Notes: a model not told the origin generated them from the letters alone. Counted from the first letter of the stretch, positions 9,670-19,198 are shown. The stretch: 64,000 nucleotides of DNA from Rhizobium bangladeshense (GCF_017357245.1 NZ_CP071612.1:933001-997000); one strand, 5' to 3'. Numbers and translations are program-made.

Positions 9670-10593
9670 TCACCCCTCCGGCAAAGGCACGAATTCCTCT
9701 TCGTCGCCAGGTACGATATCGAAGCGGCCGGTGCGCCATTCCTCCTTGGCCTTTTCGATCCGCTCCTTCGATGAGGAGACGAAGTTCCACCAGATATAGC
9801 GTCTGGAATTCAACGCCGCCCCGCCGAAGAGCATCAGGTGGCAGCCGTCGCCGCCGGCTTCAAGCGTAATCGGATCGCCCGGCCGGAAAACCAGCAGCTG
9901 ATCGGCGGCGAAGCGATCTCCCGAGATTACCACCTCGCCGGAGAGCACATAGACAGCGCGCTCCTCATGGTTCGCGCCGAAGGGGAAGCGGACGCCCGGC
10001 TGCAGGTTGAGATCGACATAGAGCGTGTCGGAGAACGTGCCGACCGGCGATGTCATGCCTTCGAACGAGCCGATGACGACGCGCCCGCGCACGCCTGATG
10101 TTTCGATCAGCGGCATTTCCGACTTTTCCGTATGAGCGAAGGAGGGATCGATCTCCTCCTTGTCGTCGGGCAGCGCCAGCCAGGTCTGCAGCCCCGACAT
10201 CAGCAGCGGATGGCCGCGCAGATTGTCGGGCGTGCGTTCCGAATGAACGATGCCGCGGCCTGATGTCATCAGGTTGATATCGCCGGGACGGATGACCTTT
10301 TCGGTGCCGAGGCTGTCGCGATGGCGGATCTCGCCGTCGAAGAGATAGGTGACCGTCGACAGGCCGATATGCGGATGCGGCTTGACGTCGAGCGCCTCGT
10401 TGGGCTTCAGGATCGCCGGTCCCATGCGGTCGAAGAAGATGAAGGGCCCGACGAGCCGCCGCTGCCGCGTCGGCAGCGCGCGCCGCACCTGGAACCCGCC
10501 GATGTCGCTCGTACGCGGGATGATCAGGTTCTCGATCGCATCGCAGGCGAAGGCATCGCCGGCCAGGGGATCTTTACCGGGAAAGAAGGACAT
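9670..10593 (-). CDS. pirin family protein (bicupin)
   Basis: A 307-residue bicupin of the pirin family. The N-terminal cupin carries the usual metal ligands: HPHIGLSTVTYLFDGEIRHR (residues about 92-111) and GRGIVHSE (about 133-140). The C-terminal half has a second cupin with weaker motifs (GANHEERAVYVLSGEV). Bacterial pirins are cytoplasmic iron proteins; some are quercetin 2,3-dioxygenases and others regulate metabolic enzymes, so no function is assigned. The gene converges on the PLD-like gene. Its start (ATG 10593) has a GGAG-like site upstream on its strand. Confidence 0.88.
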   Translation of the reverse strand: MSFFPGKDPLAGDAFACDAIENLIIPRTSDIGGFQVRRALPTRQRRLVGPFIFFDRMGPAILKPNEALDVKPHPHIGLSTVTYLFDGEIRHRDSLGTEKVIRPGDINLMTSGRGIVHSERTPDNLRGHPLLMSGLQTWLALPDDKEEIDPSFAHTEKSEMPLIETSGVRGRVVIGSFEGMTSPVGTFSDTLYVDLNLQPGVRFPFGANHEERAVYVLSGEVVISGDRFAADQLLVFRPGDPITLEAGGDGCHLMLFGGAALNSRRYIWWNFVSSSKERIEKAKEEWRTGRFDIVPGDEEEFVPLPEG

Positions 10594-10682
10594 GACGGAT
10601 CTCCGCTTGCAGTGACATCGACCACTGACAGTGCCTGTAGCGTCGCGCGTCCAACAGGATGTGCCGAAGAGGCTCCATGTTG

Positions 10683-11450
10683 TCAGATCGCGGTGAAGCC
10701 GTTATCGACGAAAAGATGAGCGCCATTGACGAAGCTGGATTCCTCGCTTGCCAGATAAAGGGCGGCCCTCGCCACGTCTTCCGGTTCGCCGATCCGCCCC
10801 TGCTGCGCGGCGATGGCGGCATCCGAAACATCGACCCCGAGCGCCTGCAGGTCGGCGACCTCGCGCAGGCCGTGCGGCGTGCGGATGAAGCCGGGGCAGA
10901 CGGCGTTGCAACGGATGTTGCGGTCGCGGAATTCGACCGCGATGGCGCGGGCAAACATATGCACCGCGCCCTTGGTCGTGTCGTACAGCACTTCCATCGG
11001 GGTCGCGGCGACGGCCGAGATCGACGAGGTGCAGACGATCGATCCGCCGCCGGCGGCGATCATCTTCGGCAGCACGGCCTTGGTCATCAGGAACATCGAG
11101 CGCACATTGACGGCATGCAGCCAGTCCCATTCCTGAAGCGTCGTTTCGAGGAAAGGCTTGATGACGATGGTGCCGGCATGGTTGAAGAGCACGGTCACCG
11201 CGCCGTAGCGCTCCTCGACGCCCGCGACGGCGGCATTGACGGCGTCTTCCTCCGAAACATCCGCCGTCCAGCAGTCGGCCTCGCCTCCGGCATCACGGAT
11301 CTGCTTGACGGTCTCGGCGGCCGCCTGGCCATTGCGGTCGATGATCGCCACACGCGCGCCTTCGGCCGCAAACAGCTTCGAGGCAGCACCCCCCATGCCG
11401 GTCGCGCCGCCCGAAATGATGGCGACCTTGCCCTTCAATCTGTCCGTCAT
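10683..11450 (-). CDS. SDR family oxidoreductase
   Basis: A 255-residue classical short-chain dehydrogenase. The cofactor motif is a variant, SGGATGMGGAASKLF (residues about 14-28), an aspartate that suggests NAD preference follows (AIIDRNG), and NHAG replaces NNAG. The catalytic Ser-Tyr-Lys set is present (TSSISAVAATPMEVLYDTTK). It ends in the usual NGAHLFVDNGFT motif. The substrate is unknown. It stands alone on the minus strand between the pirin and xseB genes, with about 90 bases on either side. Confidence 0.9.
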   Translation of the reverse strand: MTDRLKGKVAIISGGATGMGGAASKLFAAEGARVAIIDRNGQAAAETVKQIRDAGGEADCWTADVSEEDAVNAAVAGVEERYGAVTVLFNHAGTIVIKPFLETTLQEWDWLHAVNVRSMFLMTKAVLPKMIAAGGGSIVCTSSISAVAATPMEVLYDTTKGAVHMFARAIAVEFRDRNIRCNAVCPGFIRTPHGLREVADLQALGVDVSDAAIAAQQGRIGEPEDVARAALYLASEESSFVNGAHLFVDNGFTAI

Positions 11451-11537
11451 TGTCTGTCCCCTGATGCTTCCGGAAGGGGATCATAGAACGCCGAAAGCCA
11501 GTCGCCAAGCGTCTTCGAAAGCGCGCTTTGGTACGCC

Positions 11538-11789
11538 TCAGGCGCCGTCCAGCGGCTCGACGCCTTGCGGCTTGCCGGCGCGGTCGAGCCGGATTTTCTC
11601 GATGCGGTTCTCGGCGGCCGAAAGCAGCGTCTCGCAATGTTTCTTCAGCGCCTCGCCGCGCTCATAGATCTCGATCGATTCATCCAGCGCCACGTCGCCG
11701 CGTTCCAGCCGGGCAACGATGCTTTCGAGTTCGGCGACCGCCTTTTCGAAGGAAAGGCCCGATACTTCAGGCTTGGCGCTGTCAGTCAT
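11538..11789 (-). CDS. xseB: exodeoxyribonuclease VII small subunit
   Basis: An 83-residue protein with the whole XseB pattern: [20 protein letters not shown], then [20 protein letters not shown], then [12 protein letters not shown]. It is the small subunit of exonuclease VII, which degrades single-stranded DNA to oligonucleotides with the large XseA subunit, not in this window. Its start lies 2 bases after the stop of the upstream deacetylase-family gene, so the two form an operon. The C-terminal tail past residue 70 is variable in the family. Confidence 0.93.
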   Translation of the reverse strand: MTDSAKPEVSGLSFEKAVAELESIVARLERGDVALDESIEIYERGEALKKHCETLLSAAENRIEKIRLDRAGKPQGVEPLDGA

Positions 11790-11791
11790 TC

Positions 11792-12727
11792 TTAACCCTT
11801 CATCATTCTCAGAATATGCATGCCCGCCGATTCGGCGAGGCCTTCGAGATCATAGCCGCCTTCGAGCAGGCTGACGACCCGGTTCTTCGCGTGCCGGTCG
11901 GCGAGTTCCAGGACTCTGCCCGTCGCCCAGTCGAAATCCTCGCCCGTCAGGTTGATCTGCGCCAGCGGATCGCGGTGGTGTGCGTCGAACCCGGCGGAGA
12001 TGATGATGAGATCCGGCCGGAAGTCGTCCAGCGCCGGCAGCACGCGCGATTTGAACGCCTCGCGGAAATGGTCGCTGCCGACATTCGGCGAAAGCGGCGC
12101 ATTGACGATGCTATTGTGCTTGCCTTTCTCCTCCTTGGCGCCGGTGCCGGGATAGAGCGGCATCTGATGCGTCGAACAGAACAGCACCGATGGGTCGTCC
12201 CAGAAGATGTCCTGGGTGCCGTTGCCGTGGTGCACGTCCCAATCGACGATGGCGACGCGCTCGGCGCCATGCTTCTTCTGCGCATGGCGGGCGGCGATCG
12301 CCGCATTGTTGAAGAAACAGAAGCCCATTGCTGTCATCTTCTCGGCATGATGCCCGGGCGGACGGGCGGCAACGAAGACATTGTCAGCCTGGCCGGAAAA
12401 GACGTCGTCCACCGCCGCCATCGCCCCGCCGATCCCGGTCAGCGCCGCCTGCAGGCTTTTGACGCTGGCGTAGGTATCGGCTTCGAGCTGGTTGATCCGG
12501 TCCTCTTCATCGGGGATCTCCCGCATCACCGCGGTCAGATGCTCTTCCGGATGGGCGAGCAGCACCGCATCCTCGCTCGCCTCAGGCGCCTGCCGGCGCT
12601 CCAGCCGGTCGAAATTCGGATGCTCCAGCGCGACGTTGATGGCGCGGATCCTGTCGGATCGCTCCGGATGGCCGGCGGGCGTCACATGTTGCAGGAAGAT
12701 CGGGTGTTCATAAAGACGGGTGCTCAT
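11792..12727 (-). CDS. histone deacetylase family protein
   Basis: A 311-residue class II-type (HdaH/acetylpolyamine amidohydrolase-like) zinc hydrolase. Visible active-site motifs are [20 protein letters not shown] near 135-155, [16 protein letters not shown] near 170-185 (zinc-binding D and H), [12 protein letters not shown] near 245-256 (zinc-binding D) and [12 protein letters not shown] near the end. All catalytic residues are present. In bacteria such enzymes deacetylate acetylated amines or protein lysines; the true substrate is not evident. It is the first gene of a two-gene unit with xseB. Confidence 0.9.
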   Translation of the reverse strand: MSTRLYEHPIFLQHVTPAGHPERSDRIRAINVALEHPNFDRLERRQAPEASEDAVLLAHPEEHLTAVMREIPDEEDRINQLEADTYASVKSLQAALTGIGGAMAAVDDVFSGQADNVFVAARPPGHHAEKMTAMGFCFFNNAAIAARHAQKKHGAERVAIVDWDVHHGNGTQDIFWDDPSVLFCSTHQMPLYPGTGAKEEKGKHNSIVNAPLSPNVGSDHFREAFKSRVLPALDDFRPDLIIISAGFDAHHRDPLAQINLTGEDFDWATGRVLELADRHAKNRVVSLLEGGYDLEGLAESAGMHILRMMKG

Positions 12728-12961
12728 GGAGACACTCTATCGGCCGCTTCTGTCATGATCCACAGCAGATGGGGCATTGCCCGCCGATTTCAACAAGCTC
12801 CGGCGGCGCTTTGGCACGCTTGGGGACGCGGACCGTTGTTCGCAATATTGCTCCGACCGCATCGTCCCACCGGCGCGCGCCGTCGGACTTGCAAACCAGG
12901 TACTAACACTTTGAACCATTGACTATTCGTTTGCGAAATCTGTTTCGATCCAACGAATTAT

Positions 12962-13003
12962 GCAGTATTGTCTGTTTGGGGGAGTGTTGTAAGGCAGTAT
13001 TGT
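12962..13003 (+). promoter_or_regulatory. direct repeat upstream of the thioesterase gene
   Basis: GCAGTATTGT occurs at 12962-12971 and again at 12994-13003, 32 bases apart (close to three helical turns), just before the ATG at 13006. It could be an operator or a chance repeat. The rest of the 278-base gap from 12728 shows no gene. Confidence 0.3.
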
Positions 13004-13005
13004 TG

Positions 13006-13407
13006 ATGAGTGAGTCAAAGCGTCCTGGGGTGACGGAAATACGCGTACCGTTTCGAGATGTCGATATGAACGGCAAGATGTTTCTGGCCTCCTATATTTC
13101 TTACGCTGAATCCGTCATTGCGAGTTTCTGGTCGGCAAGGCCCGATGTAGATGACGAACCCGTCTATAGCGCCAGCAAGATTTCCTGCATGCTTCACCGC
13201 CCGCTGCACCATGACGAGCCGGTGATCTTCACTGCCGCCATCGACAAGATTGGCGTGCGTTCCATCGGCTTTCTGGTTTCGATCGACACCGGGGAGGAGC
13301 GCGCCGCCGAGGTCGAGATCATCTGGCAGGCCCGCAGCAGAGAGGACGACCTGCCAGCCCCCCTGCCGGAGGAAACCCGCGACTGGCTCTATCGGTTTTT
13401 GGATTAG
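13006..13407 (+). CDS. acyl-CoA thioesterase, YbgC/4HBT hot-dog family
   Basis: A 133-residue hot-dog fold protein. The N-terminus has the 4-hydroxybenzoyl-CoA thioesterase pattern EIRVPFRDVDMNGKMFLASY, with the catalytic-type aspartate (residue about 18) followed by an asparagine where many have D-x-x-G-H. The middle keeps HRPLHHDEPVIF. It probably hydrolyses a short acyl-CoA; no substrate can be named. The ATG at 13006 is chosen because it starts right before the fold; an in-frame TTG at 12919 would add 29 residues of poor quality. The ribosome site (AAGG, about 11 bases away) is weak. Confidence 0.78.
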   Translation: MSESKRPGVTEIRVPFRDVDMNGKMFLASYISYAESVIASFWSARPDVDDEPVYSASKISCMLHRPLHHDEPVIFTAAIDKIGVRSIGFLVSIDTGEERAAEVEIIWQARSREDDLPAPLPEETRDWLYRFLD

Positions 13408-13427
13408 GGGCGTTGCGGCAGGTAGCG

Positions 13428-13610
13428 ATGAAGGACGAGCAAGAGACCGGTCGGTGGGACGCCGACGACGTCGCGAAGTTCATGTATGGAACACAGAGAG
13501 CCGCGCTGCTTCTGGCGCTGCGGGATTTCTGGAAAGCACTTTGTTCTGCGTGGCCCGACAAGCAAAAGCCTCCCGTATCTCCGAGTGATGGAGATGAACC
13601 TCAAGAGTAA
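13428..13610 (+). CDS. small hypothetical protein
   Basis: A possible 60-residue protein starting at ATG 13428, 20 bases after the thioesterase stop. It is hydrophilic at both ends, with one amphipathic stretch (QRAALLLALRDFWKALCSAW). No family is recognised. Support is limited to its position after the thioesterase gene and a reading frame of ordinary codon choice; the ribosome site is weak. It may be an accidental frame. Confidence 0.3.
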   Translation: MKDEQETGRWDADDVAKFMYGTQRAALLLALRDFWKALCSAWPDKQKPPVSPSDGDEPQE

Positions 13611-13702
13611 GAGCCGTTACTTGCGGTTTTTACGCAGATGGTCTCCTTGATCTCCGCGATGCGGCTCGGCTTTCAGCCGCTTGAAATTCGTCGGGCGTCC
13701 AG

Positions 13703-14353
13703 TCACCTGGCCGCCATACTTGCGACCAGATCGCTGAACCTCTCGCCTTGAATGCCGACATGTGTTCGCAGCAGGCGGCGGGCTTCGTCTCCGTTTCCGG
13801 CAAAGATCGCATCGACGATGGCGCAATGTTCCGAGAAGGAGGTCGAGAGGCGGTTGCGCACGCGCAGCTGGAGGCGGCGATAGGGGCGCAGGCGTCGATG
13901 CAGTTGCACGCACTGCTCCTCGAGGAAATCGCTGCGGCTTGCGGCGTAGATCGCCTTATGGAATTCCTCATTGTCGTAATAATAGGCATCGCTGTCGCCG
14001 GCGCCGGCGGATTGTTCGCAGTGGCCGTGGGTGGCGGTGATCGCTTCCCGGGACGCCTTGTCCAGCCTGCGTGCTGCAAGCGACCCCGCCAGGCCCTCGA
14101 GTTCCGCCATAACCTCGAACATCTCGTAGATGCGGTGCGGCCCCGGATCGATCACGATCGCACCCCGGCGCGGACGGATTTCAATCAGTCCGATCGCGTC
14201 AAGCTGCATCAGCGCCTCGCGCACCGGCGTTCGCGATACGCCGAACCGATTGGCAAGCACCGTTTCATCAAGCCGTTCGCCGGGGGCGAACTCGTACGAA
14301 AGTATCGCATTTTCAATCTCATCCCGAAGCCACCGGCCGACATTCTCGGACAT
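13703..14353 (-). CDS. matR: GntR-family (FCD) repressor of the malonate operon, MatR
   Basis: A 216-residue GntR/FadR-type regulator. The N-terminal winged helix contains GERLDETVLANRFGVSRTPV and REALMQLDAIGLIEIRPRRG (residues about 22-65). The C-terminal FCD helical domain carries the ligand-metal residues in EFHKAIYAAS and SEHCAIVDAIFAGN. It is transcribed away from matA, with the operator between them. In Rhizobium leguminosarum bv. trifolii MatR represses matABC and malonate releases it; the same organisation here makes the assignment firm. Confidence 0.88.
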   Translation of the reverse strand: MSENVGRWLRDEIENAILSYEFAPGERLDETVLANRFGVSRTPVREALMQLDAIGLIEIRPRRGAIVIDPGPHRIYEMFEVMAELEGLAGSLAARRLDKASREAITATHGHCEQSAGAGDSDAYYYDNEEFHKAIYAASRSDFLEEQCVQLHRRLRPYRRLQLRVRNRLSTSFSEHCAIVDAIFAGNGDEARRLLRTHVGIQGERFSDLVASMAAR

Positions 14354-14384
14354 CTATCTCGCATCCTTCATACATAAACGCCAT

Positions 14385-14398
14385 TCTTGTATACACGA
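14385..14398 (+). promoter_or_regulatory. MatR operator, principal site
   Basis: TCTTGTATACACGA is, as remembered, the operator reported for MatR of R. leguminosarum bv. trifolii. It is an imperfect palindrome (TCTTGTA/TACACGA) lying between the divergent matR and matABC genes, 31 bases upstream of matR and 116 bases before the matA start. Confidence 0.75.
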
Positions 14399-14407
14399 AT
14401 GTTGACG

Positions 14408-14421
14408 TCGTGTACGAAAGA
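14408..14421 (+). promoter_or_regulatory. possible second MatR half-site or operator
   Basis: TCGTGTACGAAAGA begins with TCGTGTA, the exact reverse complement of the TACACGA arm of the principal operator, and its second arm is a weak match. It starts 23 bases after the first site. It may be an auxiliary site or a weak second operator. Confidence 0.4.
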
Positions 14422-14513
14422 TGACAATCTACATACTACCGGCGAAGCTCGGCTATGGGAAGCGATGTCCAGCGGCTGCAGAATGCGGTGTCTTCGAAAG
14501 GGAGGAGAATGGC

Positions 14514-15938
14514 ATGCCCGAAGCTTCTTTCTTCACCGACATGCTGCAAAGCATTACCGATCACGGAAGGCAGCTGCTGTTTTCCGGCTCCCGTAACACC
14601 CAGGCCGCCGCCAAGGCCGATCTCCACACTCTCTGTGAAATGCTGCTTTCGAGCCGCGGTGAAGCATCCGGCATGGCGCTTGCGGCCGAGATTCTCGATC
14701 GCTGGGAAGCGCTCGACAGCGTCGGCGCCCAGGCATTCCTCCAGATGCTTCACGAAGGGTTCGGGCCTGATGTGAGCAAGCTCGACCAGGCGATTGAACG
14801 CTACCGCACCGACAAGAGTTCGACCGCCGTCATTGCGCTCCACCAGGCAGCCGAGCCCCGGCGACAGGAACTCCTGCGCCGATTGAACCACGCGCCAAAC
14901 GGGACGGCCAAGCTCGTCCGCATGCGTCAACAGCTGCTCGCTTCCCAAGACCGATCCGAAGCCTACCGCGCGCTGGATGCCGATTTCACGCATCTGTTCG
15001 GCTCCTGGTTCAATCGCGGCTTTCTGACGCTGCGGCCCATCGACTGGTCAACGCCGGCAAACATCCTCGAAAAGATCATCCAATACGAGGCCGTGCACGA
15101 GATCGCCAGCTGGGAGGAGTTGCGCCGTCGCTTGGCGCCGGCCGACCGTCGATGCTTTGCCTTCTTCCATCCCCGACTGGCCGACGAGCCGCTGGTGTTC
15201 GTCGAGGTGGCGCTCACCCGATCCGTGCCGAAGGCGATTGCCGATGTACTCGACGAGGAGAGGGAGCAGATCAATGCCGACGAGGCGACGACGGCCGTCT
15301 TCTATTCGATCTCCAATTGCCAGGATGGCTTGCGTGGCATCTCGTTCGGCAACTTCCTGATCAAGCAGGTCGTGGAAGATCTGCGCAAGGACCTGCCCGG
15401 CCTGAAGAATTTCGTCACGCTGTCGCCCGCCCCCGGCTTTGCCCGCTGGCTTGCCAAGGCACGCGCCGTGGGTGCCGACAGCGTCCTGTCTGAAGCCGCC
15501 CGCAAAACACTGGCCTTGCTCGACGATCCGAACTGGCCCGACAGCGAGAAGGGCGCGGCCGAAGTGGAGCGCTTGTTGCTGCCGCTTGCGGCGCGCTACT
15601 TCCTGACCGAACGGACGCCGGAGGGCCGTCCTGTCGATCCCGTCGCCCGCTTCCATCTCGGCAACGGCGCTCGGCTTGAACGCGTGAATTTTCTCGGCGA
15701 CCGCTCGCCCAAGGCAATCCAGCAGGCGCACGGCCTGATGGTCAACTACCTCTACAAGCTCGATGACATCGTGGCCAATCACGAAGCGCTGGCGCAGCGG
15801 GGCGAAGTGATTGCCTCGCCGGCCGTCAAAAGCCTGCTCAGCCAGAAGGACGAAAGCCGCCGTGGCGGCAATGGCCAGCAAGGTTCTCGAGCATTCGTGC
15901 AACTGATGAATTCCACGCTCGGAGGAGGGCGAAAGTGA
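14514..15938 (+). CDS. matA: malonyl-CoA decarboxylase
   Basis: A 474-residue enzyme converting malonyl-CoA to acetyl-CoA and CO2, the last step of malonate use. The C-terminal catalytic domain shows the family segments CFAFFHPRLADEPLVFVEVA, STTAVFYSISNCQDG-like residues at about 262-272, and NFVTLSPAPGFARWL. The histidine needed for catalysis is in VARFHLGNGARLERVNFLGD, and the conserved NYLYKLDDI follows near the end. The start at 14514 follows a strong GGGAGGAG; the open frame begins earlier at 14421, but its extra residues have no counterpart. The stop overlaps the matB GTG start. Confidence 0.95.
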   Translation: MPEASFFTDMLQSITDHGRQLLFSGSRNTQAAAKADLHTLCEMLLSSRGEASGMALAAEILDRWEALDSVGAQAFLQMLHEGFGPDVSKLDQAIERYRTDKSSTAVIALHQAAEPRRQELLRRLNHAPNGTAKLVRMRQQLLASQDRSEAYRALDADFTHLFGSWFNRGFLTLRPIDWSTPANILEKIIQYEAVHEIASWEELRRRLAPADRRCFAFFHPRLADEPLVFVEVALTRSVPKAIADVLDEEREQINADEATTAVFYSISNCQDGLRGISFGNFLIKQVVEDLRKDLPGLKNFVTLSPAPGFARWLAKARAVGADSVLSEAARKTLALLDDPNWPDSEKGAAEVERLLLPLAARYFLTERTPEGRPVDPVARFHLGNGARLERVNFLGDRSPKAIQQAHGLMVNYLYKLDDIVANHEALAQRGEVIASPAVKSLLSQKDESRRGGNGQQGSRAFVQLMNSTLGGGRK

Positions 15939-17449
15939 GCAACCATCTTTTCGATGCCATGCGGGCTGCCGCGCCTGGGGACGCAGCGTTCATTCGGCTC
16001 GGCAGCGGGCGCACATGGACTTATGAGGATGCCTTCGCCCTTTCCGGCCGCATTGCCAGCGCGATGGATGCGCTCGGCATTCGCCCCGGCGACCGGGTTG
16101 CCGTGCAGGTCGAGAAGAGCGCCGAGGCATTGATCCTCTATCTCGCCTGCCTTCGAAGCGGTGCGGTCTATCTGCCGCTCAACACCGCCTATACGCTGGC
16201 TGAGCTCGATTATTTCATCGGCGATGCGGAGCCGCGTCTGGTGGTCGTCGCCTCGGCCGCTCGCGAAGGCGTGGAAACGATCGTCAAGCGCCACCGCGCG
16301 ATCGTCGAAACGCTCGATGCCGACGGCAGCGGCTCGCTGCTCGATCTTGCGCGCGACGAGCCGGCCGACTTTGTCGATGCCTCGCGCTCCGCCGATGATC
16401 TGGCTGCGATCCTCTATACCTCGGGAACGACGGGACGTTCCAAGGGGGCGATGCTCACCCATGGCAATCTGCTTTCGAACGCGCTAACCTTGCGGGACTA
16501 CTGGCGCGTCACGTCAGACGACCGGCTGATCCATGCGCTGCCGATCTTCCACACACACGGGCTCTTCGTCGCCACCAACGTCACGCTGCTCGCCGGCGCC
16601 TCGATGTTCCTGCTGTCGAAATTCGACGCTGACGAAGTCGTTTCGCTGATGCCGCAGGCAACGATGCTGATGGGCGTGCCGACCTTCTATGTGCGCCTCC
16701 TGCAAAGCCCCGGCTTCGACAGGCAGGCGGCGGCCAACATCCGCCTCTTCATCTCCGGCTCGGCGCCGCTGCTGGCAGAGACGCATAACGCCTTCCAGGC
16801 GCGGACCGGCCATGCGATTCTTGAGCGCTACGGCATGACGGAAACCAATATGAACACATCGAACCCCTATGAGGGGAAACGGCTTGCCGGAACGGTCGGC
16901 TTCCCGCTGCCTGATGTGACGGTGCGCGTCACAGACCCGGCCACCGGACAGGTGCTGCCGCCTGAAGAAACCGGCATGATCGAGATCAAGGGGCCGAACG
17001 TCTTCAAGGGCTATTGGCGCATGCCGGAGAAGACCGCGGCCGAATTCACCGCCGACGGGTTCTTCATCAGCGGCGATCTCGGCAAGATCGACCGGGACGG
17101 CTATGTCCATATCGTCGGCCGCGGCAAGGATCTCGTGATTTCAGGCGGATACAACATCTATCCGAAGGAGGTCGAGAGCGAGATCGACCAGATCGAGGGC
17201 GTGGTTGAGAGCGCTGTCATCGGCCTGCCTCATCCCGATTTCGGAGAAGGCGTAACCGCCGTCGTCGTGCGCAAACCTGGCGCCGTCCTGGATGAAAAAA
17301 GCATCGTCGGCGCGCTCCAAGACCGTCTCGCGCGCTACAAGCAACCCAAACGCATCATCTTCGCCGAGGACTTGCCGCGCAACACGATGGGCAAGGTTCA
17401 GAAGAACATCCTGCGGCAGCAATACGCCGATCTTTACACCAGGACGTAA
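15935..17449 (+). CDS. matB: malonyl-CoA synthetase
   Basis: A 504-residue adenylate-forming enzyme that makes malonyl-CoA from malonate, ATP and CoA. Motifs are the P-loop-like YTSGTTGRSKGAMLTHGNL (residues about 160-178), ERYGMTETNMNT near 300, the hinge GRGKDLVISGGYNIYPKEVE near 395 and the C-terminal catalytic lysine in PRNTMGKVQKN. The start is GTG at 15935, overlapping the matA stop by 4 bases, with GGAGGAGGG upstream; this implies translational coupling. MatB proteins are widely used to make malonyl-CoA and relatives from free diacids. Confidence 0.95.
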   Translation: MSNHLFDAMRAAAPGDAAFIRLGSGRTWTYEDAFALSGRIASAMDALGIRPGDRVAVQVEKSAEALILYLACLRSGAVYLPLNTAYTLAELDYFIGDAEPRLVVVASAAREGVETIVKRHRAIVETLDADGSGSLLDLARDEPADFVDASRSADDLAAILYTSGTTGRSKGAMLTHGNLLSNALTLRDYWRVTSDDRLIHALPIFHTHGLFVATNVTLLAGASMFLLSKFDADEVVSLMPQATMLMGVPTFYVRLLQSPGFDRQAAANIRLFISGSAPLLAETHNAFQARTGHAILERYGMTETNMNTSNPYEGKRLAGTVGFPLPDVTVRVTDPATGQVLPPEETGMIEIKGPNVFKGYWRMPEKTAAEFTADGFFISGDLGKIDRDGYVHIVGRGKDLVISGGYNIYPKEVESEIDQIEGVVESAVIGLPHPDFGEGVTAVVVRKPGAVLDEKSIVGALQDRLARYKQPKRIIFAEDLPRNTMGKVQKNILRQQYADLYTRT

Positions 17450-17540
17450 GGCGATCGCCTCTGGGAGGAGGGTGCGTCGGCATTCGCATAATCTTGCAAA
17501 CAGCAACTACGGCGCTGGAGGCGTCGGAGGGAGGGGAATC

Positions 17541-18890
17541 ATGGGTATTGAAATACTGGCCATAGGCATGCTGGTCGCCATGTTCGTCGTTGCGACGATC
17601 CAGCCGATCAACATGGGAGCGCTCGCTTTTGCTGGCGCCTTCGTGCTCGGCTCCATGACCATCGGGATGAAGACCGGCGATATTTTCGCCGGCTTCCCGA
17701 GCGATCTGTTCCTGACGCTCGTCGCCGTCACCTACCTCTTCGCCATCGCGCAGATCAACGGCACTATCGACTGGCTGGTCGAATGCGCGGTTCGCATTGT
17801 GCGTGGACGAATAGGCTTGATCCCCTGGGTGATGTTCCTCGTCGCCGCCGTCATTACCGGTTTCGGTGCGCTTGGGCCTGCCGCCGTCGCCATTCTCGCG
17901 CCTGTCGCGCTAAGTTTTGCCATCCAGTACCGCATTCACCCGGTCATGATGGGCCTGATGGTGATCCACGGCGCGCAGGCAGGCGGCTTTTCGCCGATCA
18001 GCATCTATGGCGGCATCACCAATCAGATCGTTGCGAAGGCCGGTCTGCCTTTCGCACCGACGTCGTTGTTTCTCTCGAGCTTTTTCTTCAACCTGGCGAT
18101 CGCAGTGCTGGTCTTCTTCGCCTTCGGCGGCGCAAAGGTCATGAAGCACGTTCCCGCAACATCGCTCGGCCCCTTGCCCGAATTGCATCCCGAAGGCGTA
18201 TCGGCTTCGATCAGAGGTCACGGCGGCACGCCGGCAAAGCCGATCAGGGAGCATGCCTACGGTACGGCGGCAGATACCGCTGCGACGCTGCGTCTGAACA
18301 ATGAGAGAATCACCACCCTGATCGGGCTGACGGCGCTCGGCATCGGCGCCCTGGTTTTCAAGTTCAATGTCGGCCTTGTCGCCATGACCGTCGCCGTTGC
18401 GCTGGCGCTGCTGTCGCCGAAAACGCAGAAAGCGGCAATCGACAAGGTCAGCTGGTCGACCGTGCTTTTGATCGCCGGCATTATCACCTATGTCGGCGTC
18501 ATGGAGAAGGCCGGCACGGTCGACTACGTCGCGCACGGCATATCCAGTCTCGGCATGCCGCTGCTGGTAGCGCTTCTGCTTTGCTTCACCGGCGCCATTG
18601 TCTCGGCCTTTGCATCCTCGACCGCGCTGCTCGGCGCAATCATCCCCCTTGCCGTTCCGTTCCTGCTGCAAGGACATGTCAGCGCCGTCGGCGTGGTCGC
18701 GGCCATCGCCATATCGACAACAATCGTCGATACCAGCCCATTCTCCACGAATGGCGCGCTTGTCGTCGCCAACGCGCCGGATGACAGGCGCGAGCAGGTT
18801 CTGCGGCAGTTGCTGATCTACAGCGCGTTGATTGCCATCATCGGCCCGATCGTCGCCTGGCTGGTGTTCGTCGTGCCGGGACTGGTTTGA
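17541..18890 (+). CDS. matC: malonate/dicarboxylate carrier MatC
   Basis: A 449-residue inner-membrane transporter, third gene of the malonate operon. From the ATG at 17541, which follows GGAGGGAGGGG, the protein is a run of about 11-12 hydrophobic helices beginning IEILAIGMLVAMFVVATIQP. A hydrophilic loop lies at about residues 200-250. A conserved-looking intramembrane stretch near the end (ISTTIVDTSPFSTNGALVV) matches the ion-transporter superfamily of dicarboxylate carriers. It should import malonate for MatB. A 91-base gap separates it from matB. The longer upstream frame from 17292 overlaps matB and is ignored. Confidence 0.9.
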   Translation: MGIEILAIGMLVAMFVVATIQPINMGALAFAGAFVLGSMTIGMKTGDIFAGFPSDLFLTLVAVTYLFAIAQINGTIDWLVECAVRIVRGRIGLIPWVMFLVAAVITGFGALGPAAVAILAPVALSFAIQYRIHPVMMGLMVIHGAQAGGFSPISIYGGITNQIVAKAGLPFAPTSLFLSSFFFNLAIAVLVFFAFGGAKVMKHVPATSLGPLPELHPEGVSASIRGHGGTPAKPIREHAYGTAADTAATLRLNNERITTLIGLTALGIGALVFKFNVGLVAMTVAVALALLSPKTQKAAIDKVSWSTVLLIAGIITYVGVMEKAGTVDYVAHGISSLGMPLLVALLLCFTGAIVSAFASSTALLGAIIPLAVPFLLQGHVSAVGVVAAIAISTTIVDTSPFSTNGALVVANAPDDRREQVLRQLLIYSALIAIIGPIVAWLVFVVPGLV

Positions 18891-19198
18891 CGACGGGCCG
18901 CCGGACCCATCGCTTTCTGCCGCAGTCCATCGCCTGCGGCGGTCAAGGTGCGGGCGAGGGCATTCCAAGTTCAACGCCAGTACCCGAAGGAGTCGAGCGG
19001 TTATTCAACGTTCGCCGAAGATTAAACACGCTAAGGTTGAAGTAATGGTTGGCACGGGCGCTCGAGAACACTGATATCGGCATGCAATTGGAGGTGATCA
19101 CCAGTCTTGGGATATGAATGTGCGAATCCCGTTGCATTTGTGAACTTAACACTATTCATTATCCGAAGACGTTTCATCTCGTATGTTGAAAATCGATC

